Below are positions 1 to 17,695 of a stretch of DNA of 64,000 bases, piece by piece; position 1 is the first letter of the stretch, and every line of letters begins with the position of its first letter. The DNA is taken from assembly GCF_027596085.1 (NCBI RefSeq), contig NC_072465.1:12886857-12950856 (forward strand). Direction: 5' to 3'. The position numbers were made by a program, and so were the translations under genes. The notes under the pieces are model-generated. The model made no database searches, was not told where the DNA came from, and worked only from the letters and a program-made list of their open reading frames with translations. This DNA comes from Anoplopoma fimbria (lineage: Eukaryota > Chordata > Actinopteri > Perciformes > Anoplopomatidae).

Positions 1-462
1 TTCTAAAGTAAGCTGCTTTCAATGCTCTACATACACACCTGGCCCAGGAGTGACGGTGAACACTATGGTGTCCCCAGTTACATATCTATCTTTTGACCAA
101 CAACACCTGGTCTATAACCTGGTCTGTCGATAACCTGGTCTGTTAACAGTGACGTATTTTAGTGACCAATAAAGGGGATCCAGTGGCAATGACAGAGGGA
201 GTAAAGCCCTGATCCTCAGAACAAACTCAAAACTTTGGTAAGCCCTTGTGAGTTTGAGCATGGCTGCTGTTCCTGTATTGTATTGTTGGTTCACATGAAC
301 AACAATGGGAAGCAGGAGTTGTTCAGCATAGTTTTGCATTGTCTTTGGACTCAATTCAGCATTAAGCATTGAGGAGAACACAATTTGCAACTTTAAGAGG
401 GAATTTACATGAAAATTATGGAATATATTTCCCAACTCATTTTCTGTGTCCTAGACCAACCG
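1..462. other. intronic sequence, nothing recognised
   Basis: This is upstream FHIT intron sequence with short unconvincing frames only. It ends at the target-site duplication of the Rex3 insertion. Confidence 0.5.
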
Positions 463-2047
463 GCGACCAAGACTTCCATCCATCCATCTCCTTCCGCTTA
501 TCCGGGGCCGGGTCGCAGGGCAGCAAGCTAAGGAGGGTCCTCCAGACGTCCTTCTCCCCAGCAACACTTTCCAGCTCCTCCTGGGGAACCCCGAGGCGTT
601 CCCAGGCCAGACGAGATATATAATCTCTCCAGCGTGTTCTGGGTCTACCCCGGGGCCTCTTACCAGTTGGACGTGCCTGGAAAACCTCTAAAGGGAGGCG
701 TCCAGGAGGCATCCTGATCAGATGCCCGAGCCACCTCAGCTGGCCCCTTTCGACGCGAAGGAGCAGCGGCTCTACTCCGAGCTCCCTCCGGATGTCTGAG
801 CTCCTCACCCTATCTCTAAGGCTGAGCCCAGCCACCCTACGAAGGAAGCTCATTTCGGCCGCTTGTATTCGCAATCTCATTCTTTCGGTCACTACCCAAA
901 GCTCATGACCATAGGTGAGGGTTGGAACGTAGATGGACTGGTAAATCGAGAGCTTTGCCTTTCGGCTCAGCTCCTTCTTCACCAAAACGGTCCGGTACAA
1001 CGCCCGCATCACTGCTGACGCTGCACCGAACCACCTGTCTATCTCCCGCTCCATTTTACCCTCACTCGTGAATAAGATCCCGAGATACTTGAACTCCCTC
1101 GCTTGGGGCAGTGACTTACTCCCAACCCAGAGGGTGCAATCCACCGTTTTCCGGAAGAGAACCATGGCCTCAGACTTGGAGGTACTGACTCTCATCCCGG
1201 CCGCTTCACACTCGGCTGTGAACCGCCCCAGTGCATGCTGAAGGTCACGTTCTGAAGAAGCCAACAGAACCACATCATCTGCAAAAAGCAGGGATGCAAT
1301 TCTGAGGTCCCCAAACTGGAAACTCTCCTCCCCCCGGCTGCTCCTTGAAATCCTGTCCATGAAAATCACAAACAGGATTGGCGACAATGGGCAGCCCTGG
1401 CGAACACGCACTGGGAACAAGCTCGACTTTGTGCCGAGTATCCGGACACAGCTCTCACTTTGGTCATACAAGGACTGAATGGCTTGTAGTAACGAACCAG
1501 GTACCCCATATTCCTGCAGTAGCCCCCACAGGACTCCCCGAGGGACACGGTCGAAGGCCTTCTCCAAGTCCACAAAACACATGTAGACTGGATGAGCAAA
1601 CTCCCATGCACCCTCCAACAGACCTGCAAGGGTAAAGAGTTGGTCCGCTGTTCCACGTCCAGGACGGAATCCGCATTGCTCCTCCTGAATCCGAGGTTCG
1701 ACAATCGGACGGAGCCTCCTTTCCAGCACCCTGGAGTAAACTTTCCCGGGGAGGCTGAGCAGTGTGATACCCCTATAATTGGAGCACACTCTCCGGTCCC
1801 CCTTTTTGAAAATGGGAACCACCACCCCGGTCTGCCACTCCACAGGCACTGTACCCGACTTCCACGCGACAGTGAAGAGACGTGTCAACCAAGACAGCCC
1901 AACAATGTCCAGAGCCTTTAGCATCTCCGGTCGAATCTCATCCACTCCTGGCGCTTTGCCGCTTAAGAGCTTTTTAACTACCTCAACGACCTCCGCCAGG
2001 CATATGGACGAGTCTTCCCCTGAGTCTTCAGACTCTGCCTCTTCCAC
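437..2047 (-). CDS. Rex3 reverse transcriptase ORF (536 aa)
   Basis: This is the reverse transcriptase of the Rex3 element and makes cDNA at the nicked target. Visible blocks, N to C: the SGKAPGVDEIRPEML start of the fingers, NYRGITLLS, the FRPGRGTADQ block, CFVDLEKAFDRVP (catalytic Asp), RQGCPLSPILF, and the catalytic FADDVVLL box at about residues 253-260. A thumb and C-terminal region follows with the CCHC-free RTE tail (TGKRPRGRPRTRWRDYI). The frame is uninterrupted over 536 codons. It has no stop inside the element: it reads through the GATG tail as MDGW and terminates in flanking DNA at 437. The endonuclease part upstream is in another frame, so this is a fragment of a formerly single ORF. 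Confidence 0.92.
   Translation of the reverse strand: MEEAESEDSGEDSSICLAEVVEVVKKLLSGKAPGVDEIRPEMLKALDIVGLSWLTRLFTVAWKSGTVPVEWQTGVVVPIFKKGDRRVCSNYRGITLLSLPGKVYSRVLERRLRPIVEPRIQEEQCGFRPGRGTADQLFTLAGLLEGAWEFAHPVYMCFVDLEKAFDRVPRGVLWGLLQEYGVPGSLLQAIQSLYDQSESCVRILGTKSSLFPVRVRQGCPLSPILFVIFMDRISRSSRGEESFQFGDLRIASLLFADDVVLLASSERDLQHALGRFTAECEAAGMRVSTSKSEAMVLFRKTVDCTLWVGSKSLPQAREFKYLGILFTSEGKMEREIDRWFGAASAVMRALYRTVLVKKELSRKAKLSIYQSIYVPTLTYGHELWVVTERMRLRIQAAEMSFLRRVAGLSLRDRVRSSDIRRELGVEPLLLRVERGQLRWLGHLIRMPPGRLPLEVFQARPTGKRPRGRPRTRWRDYISRLAWERLGVPQEELESVAGEKDVWRTLLSLLPCDPAPDKRKEMDGWKSWSPVGLGHRK
463..475. repeat. target-site duplication of Rex3 copy 1 (3' side)
   Basis: The 13-bp sequence gcgaccaagactt is repeated exactly at 3822-3834 and directly abuts both ends of the Rex3 element. 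Confidence 0.93.
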
Positions 2048-3821
2048 AGAGGACGTTGGTCGGGTTCAGGAGTTCCTCAAAGTGTTCTTTCCACCGCTCG
2101 ACAATATCCCCAGTCCGGGTCTGCAGTTCTCCCCCCCTGCTGAGCACAGCCTGAGAAAAGCCCTGTTTCCCCTTTCTGAGTTGTCTCACGGTTTGCCAGA
2201 ACTTCCTTGAGGCCATTCGAAAGTCCTTCTCCATGGCCTCGCCGAACTCCTCCCACACCCGGGTTTTGCCTCAGCAACCGCCGCAGCTGCAGCCCTTCTG
2301 GCCAACCGGTACCTGCCTGCTGATTCAGGAGACCCTCGGCCAACCAAGCCCGAAAGGCCTCCTTCTTCAGCTTGACGGCCTCCTTCACTGCTGGTGTCCA
2401 CCAGCGGGTTCTCGGATTGCCGCCACGACAGGCACCGATCGCCTTCCGACCACAACTCCTAGCAGCAGCTTCCACAATGGAGGATTTGAACATGGCCCAC
2501 TCGGATTCCATGTCCCCAGCCTCCCCGGGATGCACGAGAAATTATTCCGGAGGTGGGAGTTGAAGACCTTGCGGACAGGATCCTCAGCCAGATGTTCCCA
2601 GTTCACCCTCACTACACGTTTGGGTTTACCGGGTCTGTCCGGCAGCCTCCCCCGCCACCTGATCCAACTCACCACCAGGTGGTGATCAGTTGACAGCTCT
2701 GCTCCTCTCTTCACCCGAGTGTCGAAGACATACGGCCGCAGGTCTGATGACACAACTACAAAGTCGATCATAGACCTTTGGCCTAGGGTGTTCTGGTACC
2801 AAGTACACTTATGAACCTCCCTATGCTCAAACATGGTGTTTGTTATGGACAGTCCATGACTAGCACAGAAGTCCAACAACAAAGCACCACTCGGGTTCAG
2901 ATTGGGCAGGCCGTTCCTCCCAATCACACCCCTCCAGGTTTCTCCATCGTTACCCACGTGAGCGTTGAAGTCTCCCAGAAGAACTATGGAGTCCCCAGTC
3001 GGCGCCCTTTCCAGAACACCACCCAAGGACTCCAAGAAGGCTGCGTACTCCGAACTGCCATTTGGTGCATAGGCACAAACAACAGTCAGAGACTTTCCTC
3101 CTGCGATTCCCAGTCGCAGAGAGGCGACCCTCTCGTTCTCCGGGGAGAACTCCAGAACAGCGGCGCTCAGCCGGGGGCTTGTGAGTATCCCCACACCCGC
3201 CCGGCACCTCTCACCCTGGGCAACTCCGGAAAAGGAAAAAGTCCAGCCCCTCTCCAGGAGTTTGGTTCCAGAACCGGTGCTATGCGTGGAGGTGAGCCCA
3301 ACTATATCTAGTTGGTAGCGTTCCACCTCCCGCACCAGCTCCGGTTCCTTCCCCACCAGAGAGGTGACATTCCACGTCCCTTGAGCTAGTCTGTGATGCC
3401 GGGGTCAGCACGCCCAGGTTTCCGCCCCAGCCTGCCGCCCAGCTCACATTGCACCCGACCCCAATGCCTATCCCTGCGGGTGGTGGGCCCACAGGGTGGC
3501 GGCACGATTTAGCTTTTTCGGGCTGGGCCCGGCCGGGCCCCATGTGCCAAGGCCCGGCCACCAGACGCTCGCCGGCGAGCTCCCCTACCAGGTCTGGCTC
3601 CAGGAGGGTGCCCCGGTTTCCATATTCCGGGTGAGGTGCCACAACCTTGTATCGTCCGATTCATTGAGGTTTTGTGAATCGCTCTTAGTCTGACCCCTCC
3701 CCTGAGACCACTTTGCCTTGGGAGACCCTGCCAGTAGCTATTGCCCCCGACAACACAGCTCTCAGGAACACTGGGGCACACAAACCCCTCCACCACGATA
3801 AGGTGGCGATTCATTGGAGGA
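476..3821 (-). mobile_element. Rex3 (RTE clade) LINE, essentially full length
   Basis: This 3346-bp non-LTR retrotransposon is antisense to FHIT. On the - strand it has a GC-rich 5' UTR (about 3370-3821), an apurinic endonuclease-like domain, a reverse transcriptase, and a short GATG-type tandem tail at 476-487, as is usual for RTE elements. It is bounded by a perfect 13-bp target-site duplication, gcgaccaagactt, at 463-475 and 3822-3834. From memory, the sequence at 1819-1838 equals the reverse complement of the standard Rex3 PCR reverse primer, and a near match to the forward primer lies about 440 bp away. The coding region has about four frameshifts between 2045 and 2535, so it is probably inactive although recent. 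Confidence 0.93.
2385..3356 (-). pseudogene. Rex3 endonuclease domain, frameshifted from RT
   Basis: This is the AP-endonuclease-like domain of the Rex3 ORF, which would nick target DNA to prime reverse transcription. It contains the GDFNAHVG catalytic Asp block (about residues 129-136), SMIDFVVVS, and the terminal STDHHLVV block with the catalytic Asp-His pair. About 20 codons after the DHH block the frame is lost near 2535. The missing linker is readable in other frames at 2077-2535 and 2028-2258, which is how the four frameshifts were counted. The first Met at 3356 may not be the native start. Confidence 0.85.
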
Positions 3822-3834
3822 GCGACCAAGACTT
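3822..3834. repeat. target-site duplication of Rex3 copy 1 (5' side)
   Basis: This is the exact second copy of the 13-bp duplication at 463-475. Confidence 0.93.
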
Positions 3835-5259
3835 GATTAATTGAATACGTCTATTTCAACCCATCTCCGGTTAAATATTTGTCACAATGAATTGCAATAC
3901 ATTTGTTGTATTTATAGATAAACCATTGCTGGCACTATATTACAAACCTCAAACCTCATTTGATTCTGAATTGCAATTCTGTGTCACTTTATTTACTCAA
4001 TAGGACATCATGTTCTTGTTGACCCATTTCTTTCTGTAGAGTGGTTAGTTTGTTTTGTCAAAATGAACCAATAGAAACTTATGTATCTGTCCCAGCAATG
4101 TAATTTGCTGGGACAGAACCTAGAAGCTTGGTTAGTGGTTGGTAGGAGCAGATCACCACAAAGAAATATGACGAATAAATGTGTCATTTTAAAAGCTAGG
4201 ATTGGCAATGTTTAGAAACTAGCAATAACACACTACATTTTAACAATTGTCCAACCCAAAAAATCAGCCCAGTGTTGCCAACGCTTCTCAAATGACAGTA
4301 GCTAGCAGCCATAGCCGCAACACTGAGAGATCATCCCTTCAGGCCTAGCACAAAGCCACTCCTCTAAAATTATCACAATGAACAAGAACAACGAACTATG
4401 CTATTGTAAGTACTCACAGCTGTCAAGCTATCAATTCTGGGAAGAGTCTGGTGACGCGTAATGAGGGCCGGGAGGCCATCCGATCATTTCATACAGCCCA
4501 ACTGAAATAATTGACTTATGGCTTATTATGTGACAGCCATCGATAACATGTATTTTTTCTCTCTTTTTTTGTCAGATCATTTGATTTATTGAACACAATA
4601 ATATTTTTGAAGAACATCACTAGCCCAATCTTGTTTCAATGTGGATGAAGTCCTCCACACAAGTAAAAAACAGTTAATCCGACAGAAAGAAAAGACAAGA
4701 ATCCTATACTTGATTTACTAACTCAATTTCCCCATAATTTTTTTCCTCTTCTTTTTGATTTTGTAGTACTGCCCTACTATTTCAGTGAATGATGAATTTG
4801 GATAGAAATCCTGAAGAAATCATTCATCTGCCGTTCCATAGCTCAAGACATCTTTACTCTGTGCTTCTGTGTTTATCCTGCCAACTGGAAGAGAAAAGAA
4901 AAAAACCCTCAGGGTGTCACTAATATATGAAGCTCTTCCATCTCTCCCCCACTCCACATATAGAAACATCACACCATGAGCCCCCACTGCAAGTTAATAT
5001 GCTAGCCCATTTACTCCTGCAGCTGTCGGAGTGTGTGTGTGTGAGAGAGGATGTGTTGAGTGAGGACTTGTTGGAGTCCAGTGTAGCAGGGTGACAGGGG
5101 ACACAGCAGTTAGGCCTGGGAACTGAAGAGGGGACCTTAAAGAGACCAGGGCCTGCAGGAAGCCTCCCCATTGAGGAAGTGAAATATATTTGTCTTCCTG
5201 CTCTGTTTTTTCATCTGAATTGATTGAAGTAGTTTTGTTGCCTAAATCTAACCTGCGTT
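3835..5259. other. intronic sequence, no gene
   Basis: No coding exon was recognised. It is AT-rich, ordinary-looking intron with small homopolymer runs. Confidence 0.5.
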
Positions 5260-5318
5260 TCACAACGTTAACTTTGTGGCATCGTGAAACACACGATGCC
5301 ACAAAGTTAACGTTGTGA
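5260..5318. repeat. 27-bp perfect inverted repeat (hairpin, 5-nt loop)
   Basis: The arms at 5260-5286 and 5292-5318 are perfectly complementary (core CGTTAACTTTGTGGCATCG) around an aaaca loop. The surrounding text (gttttgttgcctaaatctaacc) resembles a percomorph dispersed repeat containing 'lagging' TTAGG-like motifs, so the hairpin may be part of that repeat and not a regulatory RNA. Confidence 0.85.
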
Positions 5319-5771
5319 TACAAATCTGATGTGAAACTTATTTATGAAACATCATTTTTGGTTCAAAAATATCGCCATTCACTGTATCCCGTGGTTTGGC
5401 AGTTTTTTGGGGGCAATTGGGTTACACATGATGAGGAGTACAATTGGTGATTTTCAACGATGACCTGATGAATTTCAGGTCATGAAAGTCCGGGATTTTT
5501 TTTTTATCCCTTTGTGTCTTTCACTCAAGCAATTTTTTTTTCCTATCTTTAACACCAACCACACACCAAACTACATAGAGTGTGTTGTATGTCACACATC
5601 ACAGCTCTTGATTAGATGCTTTTATTTTGTGCTTAAAGGGCTGAGAGTTCCCAGCTGGAGGTGGGGTAGGTGATGACTTTTGTGTGATGTCTAAGCAAAA
5701 TTGCATCAGTGGCACTGTCCATTAAGCACAACATGAAACTGATGTCTTTCTCAGTGTCTCAGCGTGACTAA

Positions 5772-6716
5772 GGCCACATCCACACTAACCCGTTTTCAAA
5801 TGAATTCGCATATCTTTTTCTGCGTTTGCAACGAGCGTCCACACAACACAGCGTTTTAGGGCACCGAAAACAAATAAGTTTGAAAATGCTCCCGAGGACG
5901 GATAAGTTTGAAAACGTTGCGTTTTCATGATAGTGTGGATGACGGAAAACGAAGAAGTCCGAAAACGATGACGTAGGCACCGGCGTTCGCTATTTGATTG
6001 GTTCTTAGCAGTTATGAAGTGTCATTCCCTGATTCGTCACCCCCTTACCACCTGACACTTTTCCGGAAGAGAACAACAACAACAGCCTTGATACCGATCG
6101 ACTACCAGGTTAATTCAACATGGATAATGTGGTATTTGTTACAAATGTTTGTACATAGATGTTCAAGCGTGTAGGGACTTAGGACCCAGGGGAACACAGG
6201 TGATGCATGGCAACCCGGAGGTTTGCCATGCATCACCTGGAATCAGCTGTTATTGGAGCGATTAGCTTATCGTTATCAGCCCTACGGAACGGACTTCTGA
6301 TGGACTTGTGTTGACCAAATGTATGGACCCATAATCTAGTAAACTTTGTTTAATAACTGTTCATTTAAAGTAAATTTGCTGTCTGTGTGGGAGAGATAGA
6401 GTTAGACCTGCAGTGTTGTAACTAAGCTTGAAAAAACTTCTAAAAACTTCCACGAAATGTGTCTGTTTGAGTTCATGGAGGAAGATTTGAGAGGAAGTAT
6501 CACGCACGACGAGTATCAAGAGTAGTGTAATCGTATTATCTGTAACCAAGCAACCGATGTACCTCCTGTTTACACCGGCACGCGCATGCCCAGTGTACGT
6601 GAATATCACGATGCACATAATTTCGAAAACGATACTGAAACGCATGTGTGGATGGAGATCTTAAAACCCCGTTTTCATTTGAAAACTGGTGAAAACGGGT
6701 TAATGTGGACATGGCC
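5772..6716. mobile_element. Harbinger-like MITE, copy 1 (945 bp)
   Basis: This non-autonomous DNA element has imperfect terminal inverted repeats. The left end starts GGCCACATCCACACTAACCC and the right end finishes with the complement (gggttaatgtggacatggcc). It is flanked by TAA on both sides (5769-5771 and 6717-6719), matching the 3-bp TWA target preference of PIF/Harbinger. Subterminal sequence is rich in CGTTTTC/GAAAACG motifs. No transposase domain was recognised. A second, inverted and shorter copy lies at 37857-38629. Superfamily assignment rests on the TSD and TIR only. Confidence 0.82.
6197..6239. repeat. 17-bp inverted repeat inside MITE copy 1
   Basis: The arms at 6197-6213 (CAGGTGATGCATGGCAA) and 6223-6239 are perfectly complementary around a 9-nt loop. 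It lies in the roughly 170-bp segment that the second MITE copy lacks. Confidence 0.85.
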
Positions 6717-6719
6717 TAA

Positions 6720-10149
<3,430 letters not shown>

Positions 10150-10535
10150 TTCAATTCAATTCAATTCAGTTTATTTTGTATAGCCCAAAATCACAAATTA
10201 CAAATTGCCTCAGAGGGCTTTACAATCTGTACACATGAACATCCTCTGTCCCGGAACCCTCACATCGGCACAGGAAAAACTCCCGTAAAAAAAACCTTTA
10301 ACAGGGAGAAAAAAGGAAGAAACATATGGGAGAGCGACAGAGGAGGGATCCTTCTCCCAGGACAGACAGAATGCAATAGATTTCATGTGTACAGAATGAA
10401 CAACATAACAGAGTTACAACATAACAGAGTTACAAAAAATGAAGACTACTTATGAAAGCAGCAATGACTATAGTAGAATTAAAATAATGATATAGGGAAT
10501 AATATTAGTAATGTGAGTAATAATAATAATCGGAC
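10150..10535 (-). mobile_element. L2-type LINE 3' end, family B, copy 1
   Basis: On the - strand this reads a conserved teleost LINE 3' UTR (ggatccctcctctgtcg, ccctgttaaagg, ccctctgaggcaa) ending in a polyadenylation-like ataaa and an ATTGA-type tandem tail seen as (ttcaa)n at 10150-10168. It is severely 5'-truncated. The related copy at 10766 carries L2-type RT residues, which is the basis for the clade call. Its high-coordinate end is approximate. Confidence 0.75.
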
Positions 10536-10539
10536 CATT

Positions 10540-10765
10540 TTCTAATAACCTTTGAATTTGTTCTACCAGAGTGTACGCCATTAGGCAAAAGTTTCTACAC
10601 TAGATGTCTATCTGATAATGCTGTAGCTAAATTTAAAGAAGCGATTTCTTCAGGGTTTTATTCAGTACCATTGCTCAATATAACAGAGGACTCCTACGCT
10701 AGCTTTAGTCCGTCTCAGATTGACCATCTTGTTGATAGTGCTGCATGCTCACTGCGAATTACACT
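10540..10765 (+). mobile_element. LINE ORF2 linker fragment (sense orientation)
   Basis: The + strand reads LSDNAVAKFKEAISSGFY followed by a TEDSYASFSPSQIDHLVDSA-type segment. This resembles the linker between endonuclease and RT in L2-type LINEs. It sits between two antisense L2 tails and is the only recognisable element fragment in the sense direction of FHIT. It is about 220 bp, with no ends visible. Confidence 0.5.
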
Positions 10766-12175
10766 ATTCAATTCAATTCAATTCAGTTTATTTTGTATAG
10801 CCCAGAATCACAAATTACAAATTTGCCTCAGAGGGCTTTACAATCTGTGCACATGCGACATCCTCTGTTCCTTCCCTCACATCGGCACAGGAAAAACTCC
10901 CCTAAAAAACCCCTTTAACAGGGAGAAAAAAGGAAGAAACCTATGGGAGAACGACAGAGGAGGGATCCTTCTCCCAGGATGGACAGAATGCAATAGATGT
11001 CATGTGTACAGAATGAGCAGCATAACAGTTCTTAGATACAACACATTCAATGTATATGACATAAATGATTCATATAATAAGACTACTTATAATAACAGCA
11101 GCAATTATGACAGTAGAATTATAGCCATGAAAATAGGGATAGTAATGTGACTAATAATAATAATCGAAGTAGCAGTGGGTGTCAGTCGGCTCACAGCAGG
11201 AGGCACGACTATGGTCCAGGTACCACAACGATTCATGGAAACCTGCAGAGCGAGAAAGCAAAAAGGGCTTCAGTGTGGAAGTAAAGCTAAAATGCTTAAT
11301 GGTACAGGTAGTAGTAATAGTAATGTGACTAGTAATAATAATGGTGGTAGCAGTCGGTGTCAGCAGGGCCGTAGCAGGATGCACGACCACGGTCCAGGTA
11401 CAGCCACGATTTATAGAAGCCTGTGAAGCGAGAAAGTACAAAGACTCCAGGGTAGAAGCAAGTCAATAAGCGTAATAGTACAGGCAATAATAATAGTAAT
11501 GTGACTAATAATGATAGTGGTAGTAGTAGTGGGTGTCAGCAGGGCCTCAGCAGGTGGCACGATGACAGTCCATATATAACCCCGATTCCTGGGAACCTGC
11601 GAGGCGAGAAAGCACAAGAACTCCGGGGAAGAAGCAAAATCAGTAATGTGCATAAATAGGAGATTAATACATAAAGAGGGAGTGAGAGAAGAGGAGAGAG
11701 GAGCTCAGTGTATTCTAAGTAGTCCCCTGGCTGTCTAGGCATATAGCAGCATATCTAGGGGCTGGACCAAGGCGAACCTGAACCAGCCCTAACTATAAGC
11801 GCTATCAAAAAGGAAGGTCTTAAGCCTGCTCTTGAAAGTGGTGAGTGTGTCTGCCCCCCGGACTGAAACTGGAACCTGGTTCCACAGAAGAGGAGCCTGA
11901 TAACTGAAGGCTCTGGCTCCCATCCTACTTTTATATACTCTAGGAACCACAAGTAACCCTGCATTGATTGAGCGCAGCTTTCTAGTTGGGTAATATGGAA
12001 CAAGGAGTTACAGTAATCTAGTCTAGAGGTAACAAATGCATGAACTAGTTTTTCTGCATCGCTTTGAGACAGGATTTGCCTGATTTTCGCAATGTTACGT
12101 GAATGAAAAAAGGCTGTCCTTGAGATGTTTTATATAAGAGTTAAAAGACAGATCTAAGACTAAACTTGATAAGAA
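10766..12175 (-). mobile_element. L2-type LINE, family B, copy 2, with RT C-terminus
   Basis: This is a 5'-truncated L2-type LINE. The - strand 3' UTR and (ttcaa)n tail begin at about 10768. The C-terminal RT is readable from about 12165 to a TAG at 11793-11795 and includes NIAKIRQILSQSDAEKLV, VTSRLDYCN, LLVVPRVYKS, APLLWNQVPVS and TFKSRLKTFLF. The segment between the DYCN and LLVVP blocks is missing, so the copy carries an internal deletion. The 3' UTR is lengthened by tandem repeats at about 11140-11650. Confidence 0.78.
11140..11655. repeat. three tandem ~165-bp repeats in LINE 3' UTR
   Basis: Three consecutive units start near 11145, 11315 and 11490. Each runs from gtgactaataat, through a gtgtcag(c/t) and cacgac block, to a gcgagaaagca(c/a)-like block and a gtaaagct/gaagcaa stretch. 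Units diverge by scattered substitutions. It behaves as a small minisatellite within the L2-type UTR. Confidence 0.75.
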
Positions 12176-12236
12176 CTCTGAAAATTCAGATAGGAATTCA
12201 GAGTTTGATACAGTGACCAATTGTTACTGTAGGCTC

Positions 12237-12332
12237 TGCCATCAGTTAACGAATGGGTGCGAAAGGGTGAATGATGGCACGTAGTGACTAAAAAGCCGCT
12301 ATACAAAAGTCCATGTACCAGTTACCATTTAC
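12237..12332. repeat. teleost dispersed repeat fragment (same family as 17140-17325)
   Basis: It contains the degraded string 'gaatgggtg...gtgaatgatgg...gccgctatacaaaagtccatgtacca'. The string resembles the 3' part of a common fish repeat ending in 'agcgctatataagt...ccatttacc'. The class (SINE-like or LINE tail) is uncertain. Confidence 0.5.
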
Positions 12333-17139
<4,807 letters not shown>

Positions 17140-17325
17140 GAATGTGGGTGAATGCTTAGTTAGTCCTGATGGGCAGGTGGCACCTTACATGGTAGCCCCT
17201 GTCAACAGTGTATGAATGGGTGTTAATGGGTGAAAAACATGTAGTGTTAAAGTGCTTTAAGTGGTCTGAAGACTAGAAAAGCGCTGTACAAGTACAAGTC
17301 TATTTACCATTTATTTCGGTGCCTC
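17140..17325. repeat. teleost dispersed repeat (SINE-like), 225 bp before FHIT exon
   Basis: The sequence includes 'gtgtatgaatgggtg', 'gtagtgttaaagtgctttaag', 'agactagaaaagcgctgtac' and 'atttaccattt'. These are landmarks of a very common fish dispersed repeat. A partial relative lies at 12237-12332. It ends 225 bp upstream of the exon at 17550. Confidence 0.65.
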
Positions 17326-17549
17326 AAATGTGTTGTGACGTGCACCAATGTCTTCAATTAAGTCATAGCTGCAGAAGTACACATTGTTTGTGCATGATGA
17401 AGCAGGGCGAGTGTTGCATGACACACTAAGATTCAGCATCATGTGTAAATCATCTTAGATCATTTCTAAGAGATGAGCAAACTCAGACTTCTCAGTTTCA
17501 GGGTTAGAAAGTGTCTTCAGCACAGAATTCTTTAACAGAACTTGCTCAG

Positions 17550-17695
17550 ATGTGTTGGTGTGCCCTCTAAGACCAGTGGAGCGTTTTCGGGATCTTCAGC
17601 CGGATGAGGTGGCAGACTTATTCAGCACCACTCAGAGAGTCGCCAGCCTGGTGGAGAAGCACTTCAATGCCACATCGCTCACCATCGCCATCCAG
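17550..17695 (+). CDS. fhit: FHIT exon, residues 36-83 (human exon 6 equivalent)
   Basis: This is an internal coding exon of FHIT, the HIT-superfamily dinucleoside 5',5'''-P1,P3-triphosphate hydrolase (Ap3A to AMP + ADP) and tumour suppressor. After two bases (AT) that complete a His codon, 48 codons read [30 protein letters not shown], then [18 protein letters not shown]. These align without gaps to human FHIT 36-83, including the LRPVER and PDEVADLF blocks and the Gln before the DGPEAGQ loop. The acceptor is ttgctcag|AT and the donor is CAG|gtaaaa. The frame continues past the donor only into intron. The upstream exon (human residues 1-35) was not recognised in the preceding 17.5 kb. The family assignment is very secure. 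The exon number is inferred from the human gene. Confidence 0.97.

Noticed and set aside
1366..3311. Plus-strand and alternative frames across the Rex3 copy
   Set aside because: They are shadows of the - strand EN/RT coding sequence in a GC-rich element.
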